A stretch of 64,000 bases of DNA from Pseudomonas deceptionensis (GCF_900106095.1 NZ_FNUD01000002.1:1199501-1263500), one strand, 5' to 3'; shown: positions 10,608 to 20,597, counted from the stretch's first letter. Notes: generated by a model from the sequence alone, not told the origin. A program made the numbers and translations.

Positions 10608-10639
10608 GCTGGCCCCTTAAAATGAAGGCAGCGTCGCGC

Positions 10640-10840
10640 ATGCTCATTCAGTTGAACGGTGAATCTTTTGAACTACCGGACGGTGAGACCGTTGCGGACC
10701 TGCTGGCACGTCAGGAGCTGACCGGCCGCAGGGTTGCGGTCGAGCTGAACCTGGACATTGTCCCGCGCAGCCAGCACGCCGAGACGGTACTCAAAGCAGG
10801 CGATCAGGTAGAAGTAGTGCACGCCATCGGTGGCGGCTAG
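10640..10840 (+). CDS. thiS: Sulfur carrier protein ThiS
   Basis: A 66-residue ubiquitin-like sulfur carrier for thiazole synthesis in thiamine biosynthesis. It begins MLIQLNGESFELPDGETVADLL and ends in the required Gly-Gly (VVHAIGGG) that is adenylated and thiocarboxylated. The ATG at 10640 gives the normal ThiS length; a slightly longer frame starts six codons upstream. It is followed by thiG, its partner enzyme. Confidence 0.95.
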   Translation: MLIQLNGESFELPDGETVADLLARQELTGRRVAVELNLDIVPRSQHAETVLKAGDQVEVVHAIGGG

Positions 10841-10896
10841 GTTTTGCCCCCGCTTCATGCTCGCCCCACAGTGCACACAATTAAAGAGGACTCCCG

Positions 10897-11691
10897 ATGA
10901 GCAACGTTCGCAGCGACAAGCCTTTTATCCTGGCCGGCCGTACTTACCAGTCGCGTCTGCTGGTAGGCACCGGCAAGTACCGTGACCTTGAAGAAACCCG
11001 CCTGGCCATCGAGGCCTCGGGTGCTGAAATCGTCACCGTTGCTGTGCGTCGCACCAACATCGGGCAGAACCCGGGCGAGCCGAACCTGCTCGACGTGTTG
11101 CCGCCGGATCGCTACACGATCCTGCCCAACACTGCCGGTTGCTATGACGCGGTAGAAGCCGTGCGCACCTGTCGCCTGGCCCGCGAACTGCTTGATGGGC
11201 ACAAGTTGGTCAAGCTCGAAGTACTGGCCGACCAGAAAACCCTGTTCCCCAACGTTATCGAAACCCTCAAGGCCGCCGAGATTCTGGTCAAGGACGGTTT
11301 CGACGTGATGGTTTACACCAGTGATGATCCGATCATTGCCCGCGAGCTTGAAGCGATGGGCTGTATTGCCGTGATGCCGCTGGCCGGCCTGATTGGCACC
11401 GGTTTGGGGATCTGCAATCCCTACAACCTGCGGATCATCCTGGAAGAAGCAAAAATCCCGGTGCTGGTCGATGCGGGTGTGGGTACTGCCTCCGACGCGA
11501 CTATCGCCATGGAAATGGGCTGTGAGGCGGTGCTGATGAACTCGGCCATCGCCAACGCCCAGCACCCGATCATCATGGCCGAAGCCATGAAGCACGCCAT
11601 TGTGGCGGGCCGTCTGGCGTATCTGGCCGGGCGCATGCCGAAAAAACTCTATGCCAGCGCCTCTTCGCCGCTGGATGGTCTGATCAAGTAA
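10897..11691 (+). CDS. thiG: Thiazole synthase ThiG
   Basis: A 264-residue TIM-barrel enzyme that forms the thiazole phosphate of thiamine from deoxyxylulose 5-phosphate, ThiS thiocarboxylate and dehydroglycine. The Schiff-base lysine is in LVKLEVL (K106). [19 protein letters not shown] and [14 protein letters not shown] are the conserved blocks around the substrate phosphate. A ribosome site (AGAGGA) lies before the ATG. The gene is 56 bases after thiS and 9 bases before trmB. Confidence 0.97.
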   Translation: MSNVRSDKPFILAGRTYQSRLLVGTGKYRDLEETRLAIEASGAEIVTVAVRRTNIGQNPGEPNLLDVLPPDRYTILPNTAGCYDAVEAVRTCRLARELLDGHKLVKLEVLADQKTLFPNVIETLKAAEILVKDGFDVMVYTSDDPIIARELEAMGCIAVMPLAGLIGTGLGICNPYNLRIILEEAKIPVLVDAGVGTASDATIAMEMGCEAVLMNSAIANAQHPIIMAEAMKHAIVAGRLAYLAGRMPKKLYASASSPLDGLIK

Positions 11692-11700
11692 GAGCCACTG

Positions 11701-12423
11701 ATGACTGAATCACTAGACACCCCAATCCCGGAAGAAGGCGAAGATCGCCAACACCGTCGCATCAAGAGTTTTGTGATGCGCGCCGGGCGCATGACCGAAG
11801 GCCAGCAACGTGGCCTCGATCAAGGCACGCCGCTGTACGTACTGCCGCTGGCTGACGCGCCGGTCGATTTCGATCAGGTGTTCGGTCGCTCGGCGCCGCG
11901 CACTCTGGAAATCGGCTTTGGCATGGGCCACTCCCTGCTGGAAATGGCGGCTTCTTCGCCTGAGCAGGACTTCATTGGTGTAGAGGTTCACCGCCCGGGT
12001 GTTGGCGCGCTGCTCAATGGCGTACTGACCCAGGGCCTGACCAACCTGCGGGTTTACGATTGCGATGCGATCGAAGTCCTGACCCGCTGCGTGGCCGACA
12101 ACAGCCTTGACCGTCTGCTGTTGTTCTTCCCGGACCCTTGGCACAAGAGCCGTCACCACAAGCGCCGGATCGTGCAAGCGTCCTTCGCTGAACTGGTGCG
12201 CTCCAAGCTCAAGGTCGGCGGCGTGCTGCACATGGCTACCGACTGGGAACCGTACGCTGAATACATGCTGGAAGTGATGAACGTTGCGCCGGGCTATCGT
12301 AACCTGGCCGAAGACGGCCTGTGCGTCCCACGTCCGCCTGAGCGCCCGGTGACCAAGTTCGAACGCCGCGGCGAACGTCTTGGGCATGGCGTGTGGGATT
12401 TGAAGTTCGAAAAACTGGATTAA
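11701..12423 (+). CDS. trmB: tRNA (guanine(46)-N(7))-methyltransferase TrmB
   Basis: A 240-residue SAM-dependent enzyme that makes m7G46 in the variable loop of t[18 protein letters not shown] is the SAM motif, [11 protein letters not shown] the acidic second motif, and [17 protein letters not shown] the diagnostic TrmB block. The N-terminal 50 residues are polar, with [17 protein letters not shown] as in other pseudomonads. It closes the thiS-thiG-trmB set, and a palindromic repeat follows its stop. Confidence 0.96.
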   Translation: MTESLDTPIPEEGEDRQHRRIKSFVMRAGRMTEGQQRGLDQGTPLYVLPLADAPVDFDQVFGRSAPRTLEIGFGMGHSLLEMAASSPEQDFIGVEVHRPGVGALLNGVLTQGLTNLRVYDCDAIEVLTRCVADNSLDRLLLFFPDPWHKSRHHKRRIVQASFAELVRSKLKVGGVLHMATDWEPYAEYMLEVMNVAPGYRNLAEDGLCVPRPPERPVTKFERRGERLGHGVWDLKFEKLD

Positions 12424-12438
12424 TCGTTTTTTCTGATA

Positions 12439-12465
12439 CCGGCCTCACCCCGCTTTGGGGCCGGT
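12439..12465 (+). terminator. Possible hairpin terminator after trmB
   Basis: Inverted repeat ACCGGCC / GGCCGGT with an inner CCCC / GGGG stem, 15 bases after the trmB stop. No good T run follows, so termination is uncertain. Confidence 0.35.
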
Positions 12466-12470
12466 CAAAC

Positions 12471-12567
12471 CTGTAGCCGCTGCCGAAGGCTGCGATCGAG
12501 CGCGAAGCGGTCGCGCGTCGCAGGAAGGTCCTTCGGCCCTTATCGCAGCCTGTGGCAGCGGCTACAG
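12471..12567. repeat. Palindromic repeat, family A (GTAGCCGCTGCC type), copy 1
   Basis: Ends are CTGTAGCCGCTGCC and GGCAGCGGCTACAG, in inverted orientation about 97 bases apart, with a second inner pair AAGGCTGCGAT / ATCGCAGCCT. It fills the space between the convergent trmB and DUF3392 genes. Confidence 0.9.
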
Positions 12568-12574
12568 ATAGTTT

Positions 12575-12898
12575 TCAGCGCCGATCCGCAACTACCCCGA
12601 TCAACACCAGCACCACCAACAATACCGGCGCCAGGCTGTAGTTGTTGAACTGGCCCAGTCCGCGTTCGACCCACGGCGTGGCGTAGATCAGGGCTGCACC
12701 GCTGCCGATCAGGCAGAGCAAAGCCATCAGCGGCACGCGCAAGGCGCCCGCAACACTGCCCAGGCGTTGTTCGACCCAGCCCTTGAAGTCGGCACCAAAC
12801 AGCACCAGCAAGCAGCCAATCAGGGCCAGAGCGATCTCCGAGAGGTGGCTGCGGCTCCAGCGCGATACGGTGGCAAGCAGGTCAAGTACCAAGTCCAT
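12575..12898 (-). CDS. DUF3392 family membrane protein
   Basis: A 107-residue membrane protein with three hydrophobic stretches (IALALIGCLLVLFG, VPLMALLCLIGSGAALIY, LAPVLLVVLVLIGVV). The opening MDLVLDLLATVSRWSRSHLSEIALA matches the DUF3392 family found in gammaproteobacteria; function is unknown. It lies 9 bases downstream of hemW on the same strand and may be co-transcribed with it. Confidence 0.75.
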   Translation of the reverse strand: MDLVLDLLATVSRWSRSHLSEIALALIGCLLVLFGADFKGWVEQRLGSVAGALRVPLMALLCLIGSGAALIYATPWVERGLGQFNNYSLAPVLLVVLVLIGVVADRR

Positions 12899-12907
12899 TC
12901 GAGTTCC

Positions 12908-14122
12908 TTAAGTCAAAAAGTGCTGCAGCAAGTCGTTGAGAAACAGCTGGCCTCGGGCAGTTGCCGCCAGACGTGACGGTTCGACCTGCAATAAGCCACT
13001 TTGTTCGGCTGCTTCGCGTCCTGTTTTCAGGCTATCAAGCGCCAGTCCTGTGCGCTGGGGGTAAAGCGCCGAGTCGACGCCATCGGTCAGGCGCAAGGCG
13101 TTCATTAGAAACTCAAAGGGTAGCTCTTCGGCTGTAAGGGTTTTCTCGCCTGCCTGAAAGTTTTTGGCTGGATTGAGGTAGTCCTTTGGTAGGCGAGTTT
13201 TCCAGGTGCGCTGGATACGGCCATCGGGATGGCTCAGTTTGCCGTGGGCACCGGCGCCGATACCGATAAAGTCGCCAAAGCTCCAGTAGTTGAGGTTGTG
13301 CCGCGCCGGGCGACCGGGCTGGGCATAAGCCGATACTTCGTACTGGGCGTAACCGTGTTCGGCGAGCAGCGCCTGGCCGGCTTCCTGGATGTCCCACAGC
13401 GTGTCGTCTTCGGGCAGGGTCGGTGGCTGGTTCCAGAACACCGTGTTGGGCTCCAGGGTCAGCTGATACCACGACAGGTGCGTCGGATTGAGGGCAATAG
13501 CCTGGCGCAGGTCGCTCAGGGCGTCGTCCAGCGACTGATCGGGCAAACCGTGCATCAAGTCCAGGTTGAAGTTGTCAAAGCCCGCCTGGCGGGCCATGCC
13601 GGCCGCACGCACGGCTTCGTCACCGTTGTGGATGCGGCCCAGGGCCTTGAGCTTTTGCTCCTGGAAGCTCTGGATACCAATCGACAGGCGATTGATCCCC
13701 AGCTTGCGGTAGGCCACGAACTTTTCCTGCTCGAACGTACCGGGGTTGGCTTCGAGGGTTATTTCGATGTCGCCGGCGAACGGGATGCGGGCTTCAACCC
13801 CTTTGAGCAGACGGCCCAGCGCCTGGGCGCTGAACAGGCTCGGGGTACCGCCGCCGAAGAAGATCGAGCTCAGTTCGCGGCCATACACGGCGTGCAGGTC
13901 TTGATCGAGGTCGGCCAGCAGCGCGTCGACGTATTCGTCTTCAGGCAGCACGGGGCTGGCGGTATGGGAGTTGAAGTCGCAATACGGGCATTTGCGCACG
14001 CACCACGGAATATGGATGTACAGCGACAGCGGCGGCAGTTGCGTCAGTGGCGCGCGCGGCGCCTGCTGGGTAAAGCCAGCCTCACTGAGAAAGAGCGGCT
14101 GGGGAGGTGTGTCGTGGGTCAT
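12908..14122 (-). CDS. hemW: Radical SAM heme chaperone HemW
   Basis: A 404-residue radical SAM protein related to oxygen-independent coproporphyrinogen oxidase but acting as a heme chaperone. The [4Fe-4S] motif C41-VRK-C45-PY-C48 is intact in [28 protein letters not shown] and ANPGTFE follow, then the HemN_C-like C-terminal domain. HemW lacks the extra cysteine after the CxxxCxxC motif that is typical of true HemN, and this protein has Phe there (CPYCDF). I chose the ATG at 14122, overlapping the rdgB stop by 4 bases; a longer frame runs into rdgB. Confidence 0.93.
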   Translation of the reverse strand: MTHDTPPQPLFLSEAGFTQQAPRAPLTQLPPLSLYIHIPWCVRKCPYCDFNSHTASPVLPEDEYVDALLADLDQDLHAVYGRELSSIFFGGGTPSLFSAQALGRLLKGVEARIPFAGDIEITLEANPGTFEQEKFVAYRKLGINRLSIGIQSFQEQKLKALGRIHNGDEAVRAAGMARQAGFDNFNLDLMHGLPDQSLDDALSDLRQAIALNPTHLSWYQLTLEPNTVFWNQPPTLPEDDTLWDIQEAGQALLAEHGYAQYEVSAYAQPGRPARHNLNYWSFGDFIGIGAGAHGKLSHPDGRIQRTWKTRLPKDYLNPAKNFQAGEKTLTAEELPFEFLMNALRLTDGVDSALYPQRTGLALDSLKTGREAAEQSGLLQVEPSRLAATARGQLFLNDLLQHFLT

Positions 14123-14715
14123 TTCAGGCCCAAACGCTGACGCAGCAAGACCATGGCGCGGGCGCGATGGCTCAGCTGGTTCTTTTCGGTGGGGCTCAGT
14201 TCGGCGCTTGAGCAGTTGCGCTCGGGCACCCAGAACAGAGGGTCGTAACCAAAACCGTGCTCGCCACTGGCGGCAGGCAGGATGCGGCCGTGCCACAGGC
14301 CCTCACAAATGATTGGCAGCGGATCATCGGCGTGGCGCACCAACGCCAGCACGCACACGAACTGCGCGCCGCGCTCGGCTTCGGGCACGTCCTTGAGGGC
14401 GTCGAGCAGCTTGGCGTTGTTCGCCGCGTCACCCTTGCCGTCGGCATAACGCGCCGAGTAGATACCCGGCGCGCCGCCGAGAAAGTCCACGGCCAGCCCC
14501 GAGTCGTCAGCCAGTGCTGGCAGCCCCGAGATACGCGCCGCGTTGCGGGCTTTAAGAATCGCGTTTTCAACAAACGACAAGCCGGTTTCATCCGGTTCGA
14601 CGCTGCTGAATTCTCCAATCGAGCGCAATTGCACCGACTCGCCGAGCATGGCCTGAAGTTCTTTGAGTTTGCCGGCGTTATGGCTAGCCAGTACCAATTG
14701 CGTGAAGTTCATCAT
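14119..14715 (-). CDS. rdgB: dITP/XTP pyrophosphatase RdgB
   Basis: A 198-residue Ham1/RdgB nucleotide pyrophosphatase that removes dITP, ITP and XTP from the nucleotide pool. [11 protein letters not shown] at 10-20 is the substrate-binding start. [25 protein letters not shown] contains the catalytic metal-binding acids, and [14 protein letters not shown] the base-recognition loop. SHRARAM closes the family pattern. The gene overlaps both neighbours: TAATG with the DUF4426 gene upstream and ATGA with hemW downstream. Confidence 0.96.
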   Translation of the reverse strand: MMNFTQLVLASHNAGKLKELQAMLGESVQLRSIGEFSSVEPDETGLSFVENAILKARNAARISGLPALADDSGLAVDFLGGAPGIYSARYADGKGDAANNAKLLDALKDVPEAERGAQFVCVLALVRHADDPLPIICEGLWHGRILPAASGEHGFGYDPLFWVPERNCSSAELSPTEKNQLSHRARAMVLLRQRLGLK

Positions 14716-15137
14716 TAGAGCGGAGCGACCAGTTGAGAGAATTTTAAGTCTGAAGTTTCGCCGTTGATCTTGAGTTCGATGTCAAAAACAAAGGTTTGAG
14801 GCTTATTGACCGGGAACTGGGCGAAATAATCGATCGCGCCGCTGTCATCGATCACTTGCTTGAAGGTCAGGGGAGTGGCTTTTTTCTCGCCCTCTGCGCG
14901 CACAGTACCTTTGATCGTGCTGGCGACTTTTTTGCCGGCCGTGTCCAGGTTGATGTTCAGCCCGCCGAGCTGCTTGCTGCGTTCCAGCTTGTATTTCTGG
15001 GCAATGGCGGGGGACAGGAAGTCCGACATGTAGGCGTTGTAATTCACTTTTGTCTGGCCGACGACCAGTGCTCCGGCTGCCATTGCCTGCATGCCAAAGC
15101 ACATCGAAAGCAGTAGTAATCCAATACGACCCATCAT
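14715..15137 (-). CDS. DUF4426 exported protein
   Basis: A 140-residue protein with a signal peptide ([22 protein letters not shown]) and one beta-rich domain of the DUF4426 family; function unknown. The start at 15137 follows a good ribosome site (GGAG, 7-base spacing). A longer frame to 15218 would remove the signal peptide from the N terminus and is unlikely. It sits between metW and rdgB as in P. aeruginosa. Confidence 0.8.
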   Translation of the reverse strand: MMGRIGLLLLSMCFGMQAMAAGALVVGQTKVNYNAYMSDFLSPAIAQKYKLERSKQLGGLNINLDTAGKKVASTIKGTVRAEGEKKATPLTFKQVIDDSGAIDYFAQFPVNKPQTFVFDIELKINGETSDLKFSQLVAPL

Positions 15138-15162
15138 TGTCTTTCTCCTTGAACTCGCTGAT

Positions 15163-15783
15163 TTAAACCGCGACCTGATGATCCTGAAGGCCAGGGCTGC
15201 TGACACGATAAATGCCAATCTCGCCCAACAGGTTAGGCCATATTTTGCTCGCCCACCCGTGTCGGTGTTGTTGATCTACGGCAAGGCGGTTGATCACGCG
15301 TGCTTCACGCTCGCGACACAGCGCCTCGAAGTCTTCGAAGGTGCAGAAGTGGATGTTCGGCGTGTTGTACCAGGTGTAGGGCAAAAAGTCGGATACCGGC
15401 ATCCGCCCCTTGCTGGCCAGGTACCAGCGGCAGCGCCAGTGGCCGAAGTTGGGGAAGGTGATGATGCACTGGCGACCCACGCGCAGCATTTCGTCGAGGA
15501 TCCGGTCGGGGTAATGCACGGCTTGCAGCGCCTGGGTCATGACCACGATGTCGAAACTGTTGCTGGCGAAGTTGCCCAGCCCCTTGTCCAAGTCTTGCTC
15601 GATAACGTTGATGCCTTTGGCGACGCACTCGGCGATGTTGTCCGGGTCGTTCTCCAGGCCGTAGCCGGTGACTTGCTTGTTGTCGCGCAGCCAGCTCAGC
15701 AGTTCGCCATCACCACAACCGAGGTCGAGCACGCGGCTGCCGGCGGGGATCCAGTCTTGGATGATTTCCAGGTCGGCTCTCAT
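15163..15783 (-). CDS. metW: Methionine biosynthesis protein MetW
   Basis: A 206-residue SAM-methyltransferase-fold protein (VLDLGCGDGELLSWLRD near residue 18) that is encoded with metX in many proteobacteria. MetW is needed together with MetX for efficient homoserine acylation in several species. MTQALQAVHYPDRILDEMLRVG and NTPNIHFCTFEDFE are typical family blocks. It starts 7 bases after the metX stop, so the two are one unit. Confidence 0.95.
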   Translation of the reverse strand: MRADLEIIQDWIPAGSRVLDLGCGDGELLSWLRDNKQVTGYGLENDPDNIAECVAKGINVIEQDLDKGLGNFASNSFDIVVMTQALQAVHYPDRILDEMLRVGRQCIITFPNFGHWRCRWYLASKGRMPVSDFLPYTWYNTPNIHFCTFEDFEALCREREARVINRLAVDQQHRHGWASKIWPNLLGEIGIYRVSSPGLQDHQVAV

Positions 15784-15790
15784 GGCGTTC

Positions 15791-16930
15791 TCACAGTTCT
15801 ATGCGGTTCATGTAATTGCTGAAGGCTTGCAGGTAGCGGGGGATCGGGATCAGGAAGGCGTCATGGCCTTGCGGAGCGTCGATCTCCAGGTAGCACACGT
15901 CTTTTTTCGCGGCCATCAGTGCATCCACCAGTTCCCGCGAGCGGGCTGGTGAGAAGCGCCAGTCGGTGGTGAACGACATCACGCAAAAGCGCGCCTTGGC
16001 CCCGGCAAAGGTTTTGGCCAGGTCGTCGTCGAAATTGGCCGCAGGGTCGAAGTAATCCAGCGCCTTGGTCATCAGCAGGTAAGTATTGGCATCGAAACGC
16101 CCGGAAAACTCCTCGCCCTGATAGCGCAGGTAGCTCTCGACCTGAAACTCGACGCTGTGGAAGTCGTAGTTGAGGTTTTCGTTTTTCAGGCCCCGGCCGA
16201 ACTTCTCACCCATCGAGTCATCGGACAGGTAAGTGATGTGCCCCACCATGCGCGCCAGCATCAGGCCGCGTTTGGGGATCACGCCTTTTTCCTGGAACGA
16301 ACCGCCGTGGAACTCGGGGTCGGTGAGGATGGCCTGGCGGGCGACTTCGTTGAATGCAATATTTTGCGCAGACAACTTGGGCGCCGAGGCAATGGCCAGG
16401 CAGTGGCGCAGGCGATCCGGGTAGCTGATGCTCCACTGCAATGCCTGCATGCCGCCCAGGCTGCCACCGATCACAGCCGCCCATTGGTTGATACCCAACC
16501 GGTCAGCCAGACGTGCCTGGCTGTGGACCCAGTCTTCGACGGTCAGTACCGGGAACTCGGCGCCAAACGGGCGACCGGTTTCGGGGTTGATGCTGCTTGG
16601 GCCGGTAGAGCCGTTGCAGCCGCCCAGGTTGTTCAGGCTGACGACAAAGAACTTGTTGGTATCAATCGGCTTGCCAGGGCCGATGCAGCTGTCCCACCAG
16701 CCGGGCTTGCGCTCATCGACGCTGTGAAAGCCCGCCGCGTGATGGTGGCCGGACAGCGCGTGACAGATCAGCACGGCATTGCTGCCCGTGGCATTGAGCT
16801 GGCCGTAGGTTTCGTAAATCAGGTCATAGGCAGGTAGTGAGCGGCCGCAGGCTAAAGCCAGGGGCTCGTTGAAGTGCGCAGTTTGCGGCACAACCAGACC
16901 AACGGAATCGGGGGGAAAGGCAGCTGGCAT
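15791..16930 (-). CDS. metX: Homoserine O-acyltransferase MetX (succinyl type in Pseudomonas)
   Basis: A 379-residue alpha/beta-hydrolase-fold acyltransferase for the first committed step of methionine synthesis. The nucleophile Ser157 is in [27 protein letters not shown] forms the oxyanion region; the C-terminal GHDAFLI holds the catalytic His. Pseudomonas MetX enzymes are reported to use succinyl-CoA despite the MetX fold; substrate specificity is taken from that knowledge, not read here. I start at [13 protein letters not shown] (16930), matching the P. aeruginosa N terminus as remembered. Confidence 0.94.
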   Translation of the reverse strand: MPAAFPPDSVGLVVPQTAHFNEPLALACGRSLPAYDLIYETYGQLNATGSNAVLICHALSGHHHAAGFHSVDERKPGWWDSCIGPGKPIDTNKFFVVSLNNLGGCNGSTGPSSINPETGRPFGAEFPVLTVEDWVHSQARLADRLGINQWAAVIGGSLGGMQALQWSISYPDRLRHCLAIASAPKLSAQNIAFNEVARQAILTDPEFHGGSFQEKGVIPKRGLMLARMVGHITYLSDDSMGEKFGRGLKNENLNYDFHSVEFQVESYLRYQGEEFSGRFDANTYLLMTKALDYFDPAANFDDDLAKTFAGAKARFCVMSFTTDWRFSPARSRELVDALMAAKKDVCYLEIDAPQGHDAFLIPIPRYLQAFSNYMNRIEL

Positions 16931-17004
16931 CGACCCTGCTCTCATTTAAATGAGGCGTAAGTCTAATGAGCGGGGGGCGCAGCAGCAAGCAATGGTGCAA
17001 AACC

Positions 17005-17110
17005 CTGTAGCCGCTGCCGAAGGCTGCGATAAGGTCCACAGGACCTTTGTCATGCTTGATAACAACGGGGTCGCTTCGCAACCCGTCGCAGCCTTCGGCA
17101 GCGGCTACAG
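17005..17110. repeat. Palindromic repeat, family A, copy 2
   Basis: Near-perfect long inverted repeat: arms begin CTGTAGCCGCTGCCGAAGG and end CCTTCGGCAGCGGCTACAG, extended by GCTGCGA / TCGCAGC. It lies between the start of metX and the stop of the DUF167 gene, ending two bases from that stop. Confidence 0.92.
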
Positions 17111-17112
17111 CG

Positions 17113-17409
17113 TCAGGGTTTTGAGTCAGCCAGCCCCGGCAAATCCGGCAGTTTTTTCGGGGCGTGCAACCGCACCCGTTTCTGTCGGTTGAGTTCGCCG
17201 CTGATCAGGCTTACCTGGCTTTTCGAGATGCCGAATGCCTTGGCCAGAAAAGCCATCAGGTGGGCATTGGCCTTGCCTTCTACCGGTGGGGCGGTGAGAC
17301 GGATTTTCAGGCGGTCACCGTGCAGGCCGGCAAACTCATCGCTGCTGGCCTTGGGTTGCAGGTGACAGTCGAGAATCAGGTCCTCGCCGTCCCAACGGTA
17401 GTAGCTCAT
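17113..17409 (-). CDS. DUF167 (YggU) family protein
   Basis: A 98-residue cytoplasmic protein of the YggU/DUF167 family. The motif EGKANAHLMAFLAKAFGISKSQVSLISGELNRQKRVRL is the family core. The function is unknown. The gene is translationally coupled to yggT (TGATG overlap), an arrangement common in proteobacteria. Confidence 0.88.
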   Translation of the reverse strand: MSYYRWDGEDLILDCHLQPKASSDEFAGLHGDRLKIRLTAPPVEGKANAHLMAFLAKAFGISKSQVSLISGELNRQKRVRLHAPKKLPDLPGLADSKP

Positions 17410-17996
17410 CAGATCAGGCCGAACAACACGACCGGCATGCCGACGTACATGGCCAATGGCGGGATCACGAAGCTCTGGATGAGCTGGATCAACATGAATG
17501 CCAGGATCGGCGAGATATCCAGGCCGCCCATGCTTGGCAGAAAGCGGCGGAAGGGTGCCAGCGCAGGTTCAGTGATCTGGTTGACCAGTTCAGCGCCCGG
17601 GCTGGTGCTGCCAGGTGCAACCCACGACAGGATCACGCTGATGATCAGGGCGAAGAAGAACACCTTCAAGAACAGCGCGGTCACGCCGATGATCGCCCAG
17701 GCCAGCAGGCCCAGCACGTTGAACGACATGTAGCTGAGTGTCAGCACGACGGCGAAGATCACCATCTGCACGACGATGGCCAGCACCAGCGAAGACATGT
17801 CCAGGCCGAACACGCTCGGGATCACTCGGCGCAAAGGCTTGAGCAGCGGCTGCGTGGCCTTGACCGTGAACTGGCACAGCGGGTTGTAGAAGTTGGCACG
17901 TACCAGTTGCAGGATGAACCGCAGCAGGACGATCAGCAGGTAGAGGCTACCCAGGGTTTGAATTACAAAAATGGCAGCGCCATTAAGTCCGGACAT
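17409..17996 (-). CDS. YggT family integral membrane protein
   Basis: A 195-residue membrane protein with two copies of the YggT repeat: each has a hydrophobic helix, FYNPLCQFTVKATQPLLKPLRR-like loop and second helix. The second loop reads APGSTSPGAELVNQITEPAL. The family has been linked to membrane-protein insertion and osmotic tolerance in E. coli, but its role is not settled. The start at 17996 is chosen over the ATG three bases earlier because GGAG is then spaced by 6 bases. It follows proC by 10 bases. Confidence 0.88.
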   Translation of the reverse strand: MSGLNGAAIFVIQTLGSLYLLIVLLRFILQLVRANFYNPLCQFTVKATQPLLKPLRRVIPSVFGLDMSSLVLAIVVQMVIFAVVLTLSYMSFNVLGLLAWAIIGVTALFLKVFFFALIISVILSWVAPGSTSPGAELVNQITEPALAPFRRFLPSMGGLDISPILAFMLIQLIQSFVIPPLAMYVGMPVVLFGLI

Positions 17997-18006
17997 CATG
18001 TGCTCC

Positions 18007-18825
18007 TTATTGACCCAGTTGTTCGGCCATTTCGGCCGAGCGGTGCGCGGCGGCACTCAATGCTTTTTCGACCATGGTTGCAAAACCATCGGCCTGGAAT
18101 GATTTGATCGCGGCTTCGGTGGTCCCGGCTGGCGAGGTCACGCGGCGACGCAGTTCGGCGGCGTCCACATCGCTGCTCACGGCCATGTGCGCTGCGCCCA
18201 GAGCTGTCTGCTCGGCAAGCTGCTTGGCGACTTCGCGGGGCAGGCCGAGTTTGACGCCGGCGTCGGTCATCGCCTCGATCAGCAGGAAGAAATACGCCGG
18301 GCCACTGCCAGACACAGCGGTCACGGCATCGATCTGCGCTTCAGTCTCAACCCACACCACAATGCCCACGGCGCTCAACAGTTGCTCGGCCAGTTGGCGT
18401 TGCTCGGTGCTCACGTCGGCGGTGGCGTACAGGCCGCTCACGCCCTTGCCCAGCAGTGCCGGGGTATTGGGCATGCAGCGCACCAGCGGTTGGCTGCCCA
18501 GCCAGTTGAGCAGGCTGGCGCAAGTGATGCCTGCGGCAATCGACACCAGCAGTTGATGCGGCAACAGATGCGGGCGCAGGGCTTGGCACACGGCTTTCAT
18601 GGCCTGTGGCTTGACCGCTATCACAATCACATCGGCGCCCTGAATGGCCTGTGCGTTGTCGGCAAACAGTTCGATGCCATGCTCGGCTGCCACTTTGGCC
18701 CGAGTTTCGGCGCCCGGATCGCTGGCGCGGATCTGTGCAGCGTCCAGACCTTTGGCCAACAGGCCGCCGATCAGGCTGGTAGCCATGTTGCCGGCTCCGA
18801 TAAAGGCAATACGCGTCTTGCTCAT
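18007..18825 (-). CDS. proC: Pyrroline-5-carboxylate reductase ProC
   Basis: A 272-residue NAD(P)H-dependent reductase for the last step of proline synthesis. RIAFIGAGNMATSLIGGLL is the dinucleotide-binding start, VIAVKPQAM the second strand, and AVSGSGPAYFFLLIEAM and VTSPAGTTEAAI the conserved C-terminal catalytic blocks. Length is normal. It belongs to the yggS-proC-yggT-DUF167 run, a widely conserved order. Confidence 0.97.
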   Translation of the reverse strand: MSKTRIAFIGAGNMATSLIGGLLAKGLDAAQIRASDPGAETRAKVAAEHGIELFADNAQAIQGADVIVIAVKPQAMKAVCQALRPHLLPHQLLVSIAAGITCASLLNWLGSQPLVRCMPNTPALLGKGVSGLYATADVSTEQRQLAEQLLSAVGIVVWVETEAQIDAVTAVSGSGPAYFFLLIEAMTDAGVKLGLPREVAKQLAEQTALGAAHMAVSSDVDAAELRRRVTSPAGTTEAAIKSFQADGFATMVEKALSAAAHRSAEMAEQLGQ

Positions 18826-18858
18826 AACAGATCCTTATAAAAAATGAGGTCGGTCTTC

Positions 18859-19545
18859 TCAGGCCTGGCCGTAGTCGCGGGCGCCGAAGAGTGCAGTACC
18901 AATACGCACCCAAGTGGCACCTTGGGCAATGGCCGATTCCAGGTCGTGGCTCATGCCCATGGAAAGCGTGTCGAGCCCCAGGTTCAGGCTTTCTTGCAAT
19001 TGGCGAACGGTCGCGAAAGCGGCGTCTTGTTCGGCGCGGTCTTCGGTTGGTTCCGGTATTGCCATCAAGCCGCGCAACTTCAGGCGTGGCAACGCACTGA
19101 TAGCGTTTGCCAGAGCAGGCAAGTCTGCCGGGGTGCAGCCCGATTTACTGGCCTCACCACTGACATTGACTTGAATGCAGATGTTGAGCGGCGGCAGTTC
19201 TGCCGGGCGTTGTTCTGACAAACGCTGGGCAATTTTGAGCCGGTCCACGGAATGCACCCAAGCAAAATGCTCGGCGATGTCGCGCGTCTTGTTCGATTGA
19301 ATGGGGCCGATGAAGTGCCAACTCAAGGGCAGGTCGGCTAATTCAAGCTGTTTGGCGCGGGCTTCCTGCAGGTAGTTTTCGCCAAAGTCGCGAACCCCTG
19401 CGGCATAGGCTTCACGCAGCGCGGCGGCAGGTTTGGTCTTGCTGACCGCGAGCAGGTGGATGCTCGTCACATCACGTTGCACAGCCAGTGCTGCGGCACG
19501 GATACGCGCCTCAACTTCAGCAATGTTGTCAGCTATCGTGGACAT
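18859..19545 (-). CDS. PLP homeostasis protein YggS/PROSC
   Basis: A 228-residue pyridoxal-phosphate-binding protein of the YggS (PLPBP) family, which buffers free PLP and affects amino- and keto-acid pools. The PLP lysine is K36 in LLAVSKTKP. FGENYLQEA, WHFIGPIQSNK and MGMSHDLESAIAQGATWVRIGTALFG are the conserved blocks. It precedes proC by 33 bases. Its start is 56 bases from the divergent pilT start. Confidence 0.96.
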   Translation of the reverse strand: MSTIADNIAEVEARIRAAALAVQRDVTSIHLLAVSKTKPAAALREAYAAGVRDFGENYLQEARAKQLELADLPLSWHFIGPIQSNKTRDIAEHFAWVHSVDRLKIAQRLSEQRPAELPPLNICIQVNVSGEASKSGCTPADLPALANAISALPRLKLRGLMAIPEPTEDRAEQDAAFATVRQLQESLNLGLDTLSMGMSHDLESAIAQGATWVRIGTALFGARDYGQA

Positions 19546-19601
19546 TCGTTAAGCCCGCCGTTGTGAAAGTCTGCGGCATTCTACTGGAATTGGGAGGGGG
19601 G

Positions 19602-20594
19602 ATGGATATCACCGACCTGTTGGCGTTTGGCGTCAATCACGGGGCTTCGGACTTGCACCTGTCGGCGGGTGTGGAGCCCATGCTGCGCATTGATGGTGAA
19701 GTACGGCGCAGCGGGCTGCCCGAGTTGGCGCCCGGTGAGGTGTGTGAACTTATCCACAGCGTGATGAGTGACACCCAGCGCCTGGCGTTTGAGTCGCATC
19801 ACGAGGCGGATTTTTCATACGCGGTGCCCGGTTTGGGTCGCTTCCGGGTGAACGCCTTCGAACAGCAACGCGGTGCGGGGGCTGTTTTTCGCAGCATTGC
19901 GCAGGGGGTACCGAGCCTTGAATCGCTGGGCCTGGGCGAAGTGTTCAGCCAGCTCTGCCATATGCCGCACGGGCTGGTATTGGTCACGGGGGCGACCGGC
20001 TCGGGCAAGACCACGACCCTGGCGGCAATGATTGATCACCTCAACAGCACCCGCCAGCAGCACATCCTCACTATTGAGGACCCGATTGAGTTTATCCACG
20101 AGTCGCGCCAATGCCTGATCAACCAGCGCGAGGTGCATCGCGACACTTGCAGTTTTGCTGCGGCGTTGCGTTCGGCCATGCGCGAAGACCCGGACGTGAT
20201 CATGCTGGGCGAGATGCGCGATCTGGACTCCATCCGGCTGGCGCTGACGGCCGCAGAAACCGGGCACCTGGTGTTTGCCACGCTGCACACGCCTTCGGCG
20301 GCCAAGACCATTGACCGGGTGGTGGATGTTTTCCCGGCTGAAGAGAAGGCGATGGTGCGCGCCATGCTGTCGGAGTCACTGCAGGCGGTGATTTGCCAGA
20401 CGCTGGTCAAGAAAGTTGGCGGGGGACGGATTGCGGCGCACGAAATCATGCGGGTTACGCCTGCGATTCGGAATCTGATTCGGGAAAACAAGGTGTCGCA
20501 GATGGTTTCTGCGATCCAGACCGGCGGGGCGGTTGGCATGCAGACGCTGGAGATGAGCCTGAACAGGCTGAGGGAGCGGGGGCTGACACACTAA
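19602..20594 (+). CDS. pilT: Type IV pilus retraction ATPase PilT, short C terminus
   Basis: A 330-residue secretion-type hexameric ATPase that powers pilus retraction. The start MDITDLLAFG at 19602 follows GGGAGGGGG. Walker A is GATGSGKTTT (130-139), the Asp box is IEDPIEFIHES, Walker B is VIMLGEMRDLDSIRLALTAAETGHLV, and AHEIM is present. The family usually has about 344 residues; here the protein ends at RLRERGLTH and lacks the usual charged tail. A palindromic repeat begins four bases after the stop. The gene pilU, which normally follows, is absent. Confidence 0.93.
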   Translation: MDITDLLAFGVNHGASDLHLSAGVEPMLRIDGEVRRSGLPELAPGEVCELIHSVMSDTQRLAFESHHEADFSYAVPGLGRFRVNAFEQQRGAGAVFRSIAQGVPSLESLGLGEVFSQLCHMPHGLVLVTGATGSGKTTTLAAMIDHLNSTRQQHILTIEDPIEFIHESRQCLINQREVHRDTCSFAAALRSAMREDPDVIMLGEMRDLDSIRLALTAAETGHLVFATLHTPSAAKTIDRVVDVFPAEEKAMVRAMLSESLQAVICQTLVKKVGGGRIAAHEIMRVTPAIRNLIRENKVSQMVSAIQTGGAVGMQTLEMSLNRLRERGLTH

Positions 20595-20597
20595 GCC

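Noticed and set aside
10560..10639. Possible TPP riboswitch before thiS
   Set aside because: The leader is too short and lacks the CTGAGA and ACCTGA-type motifs of the THI element.
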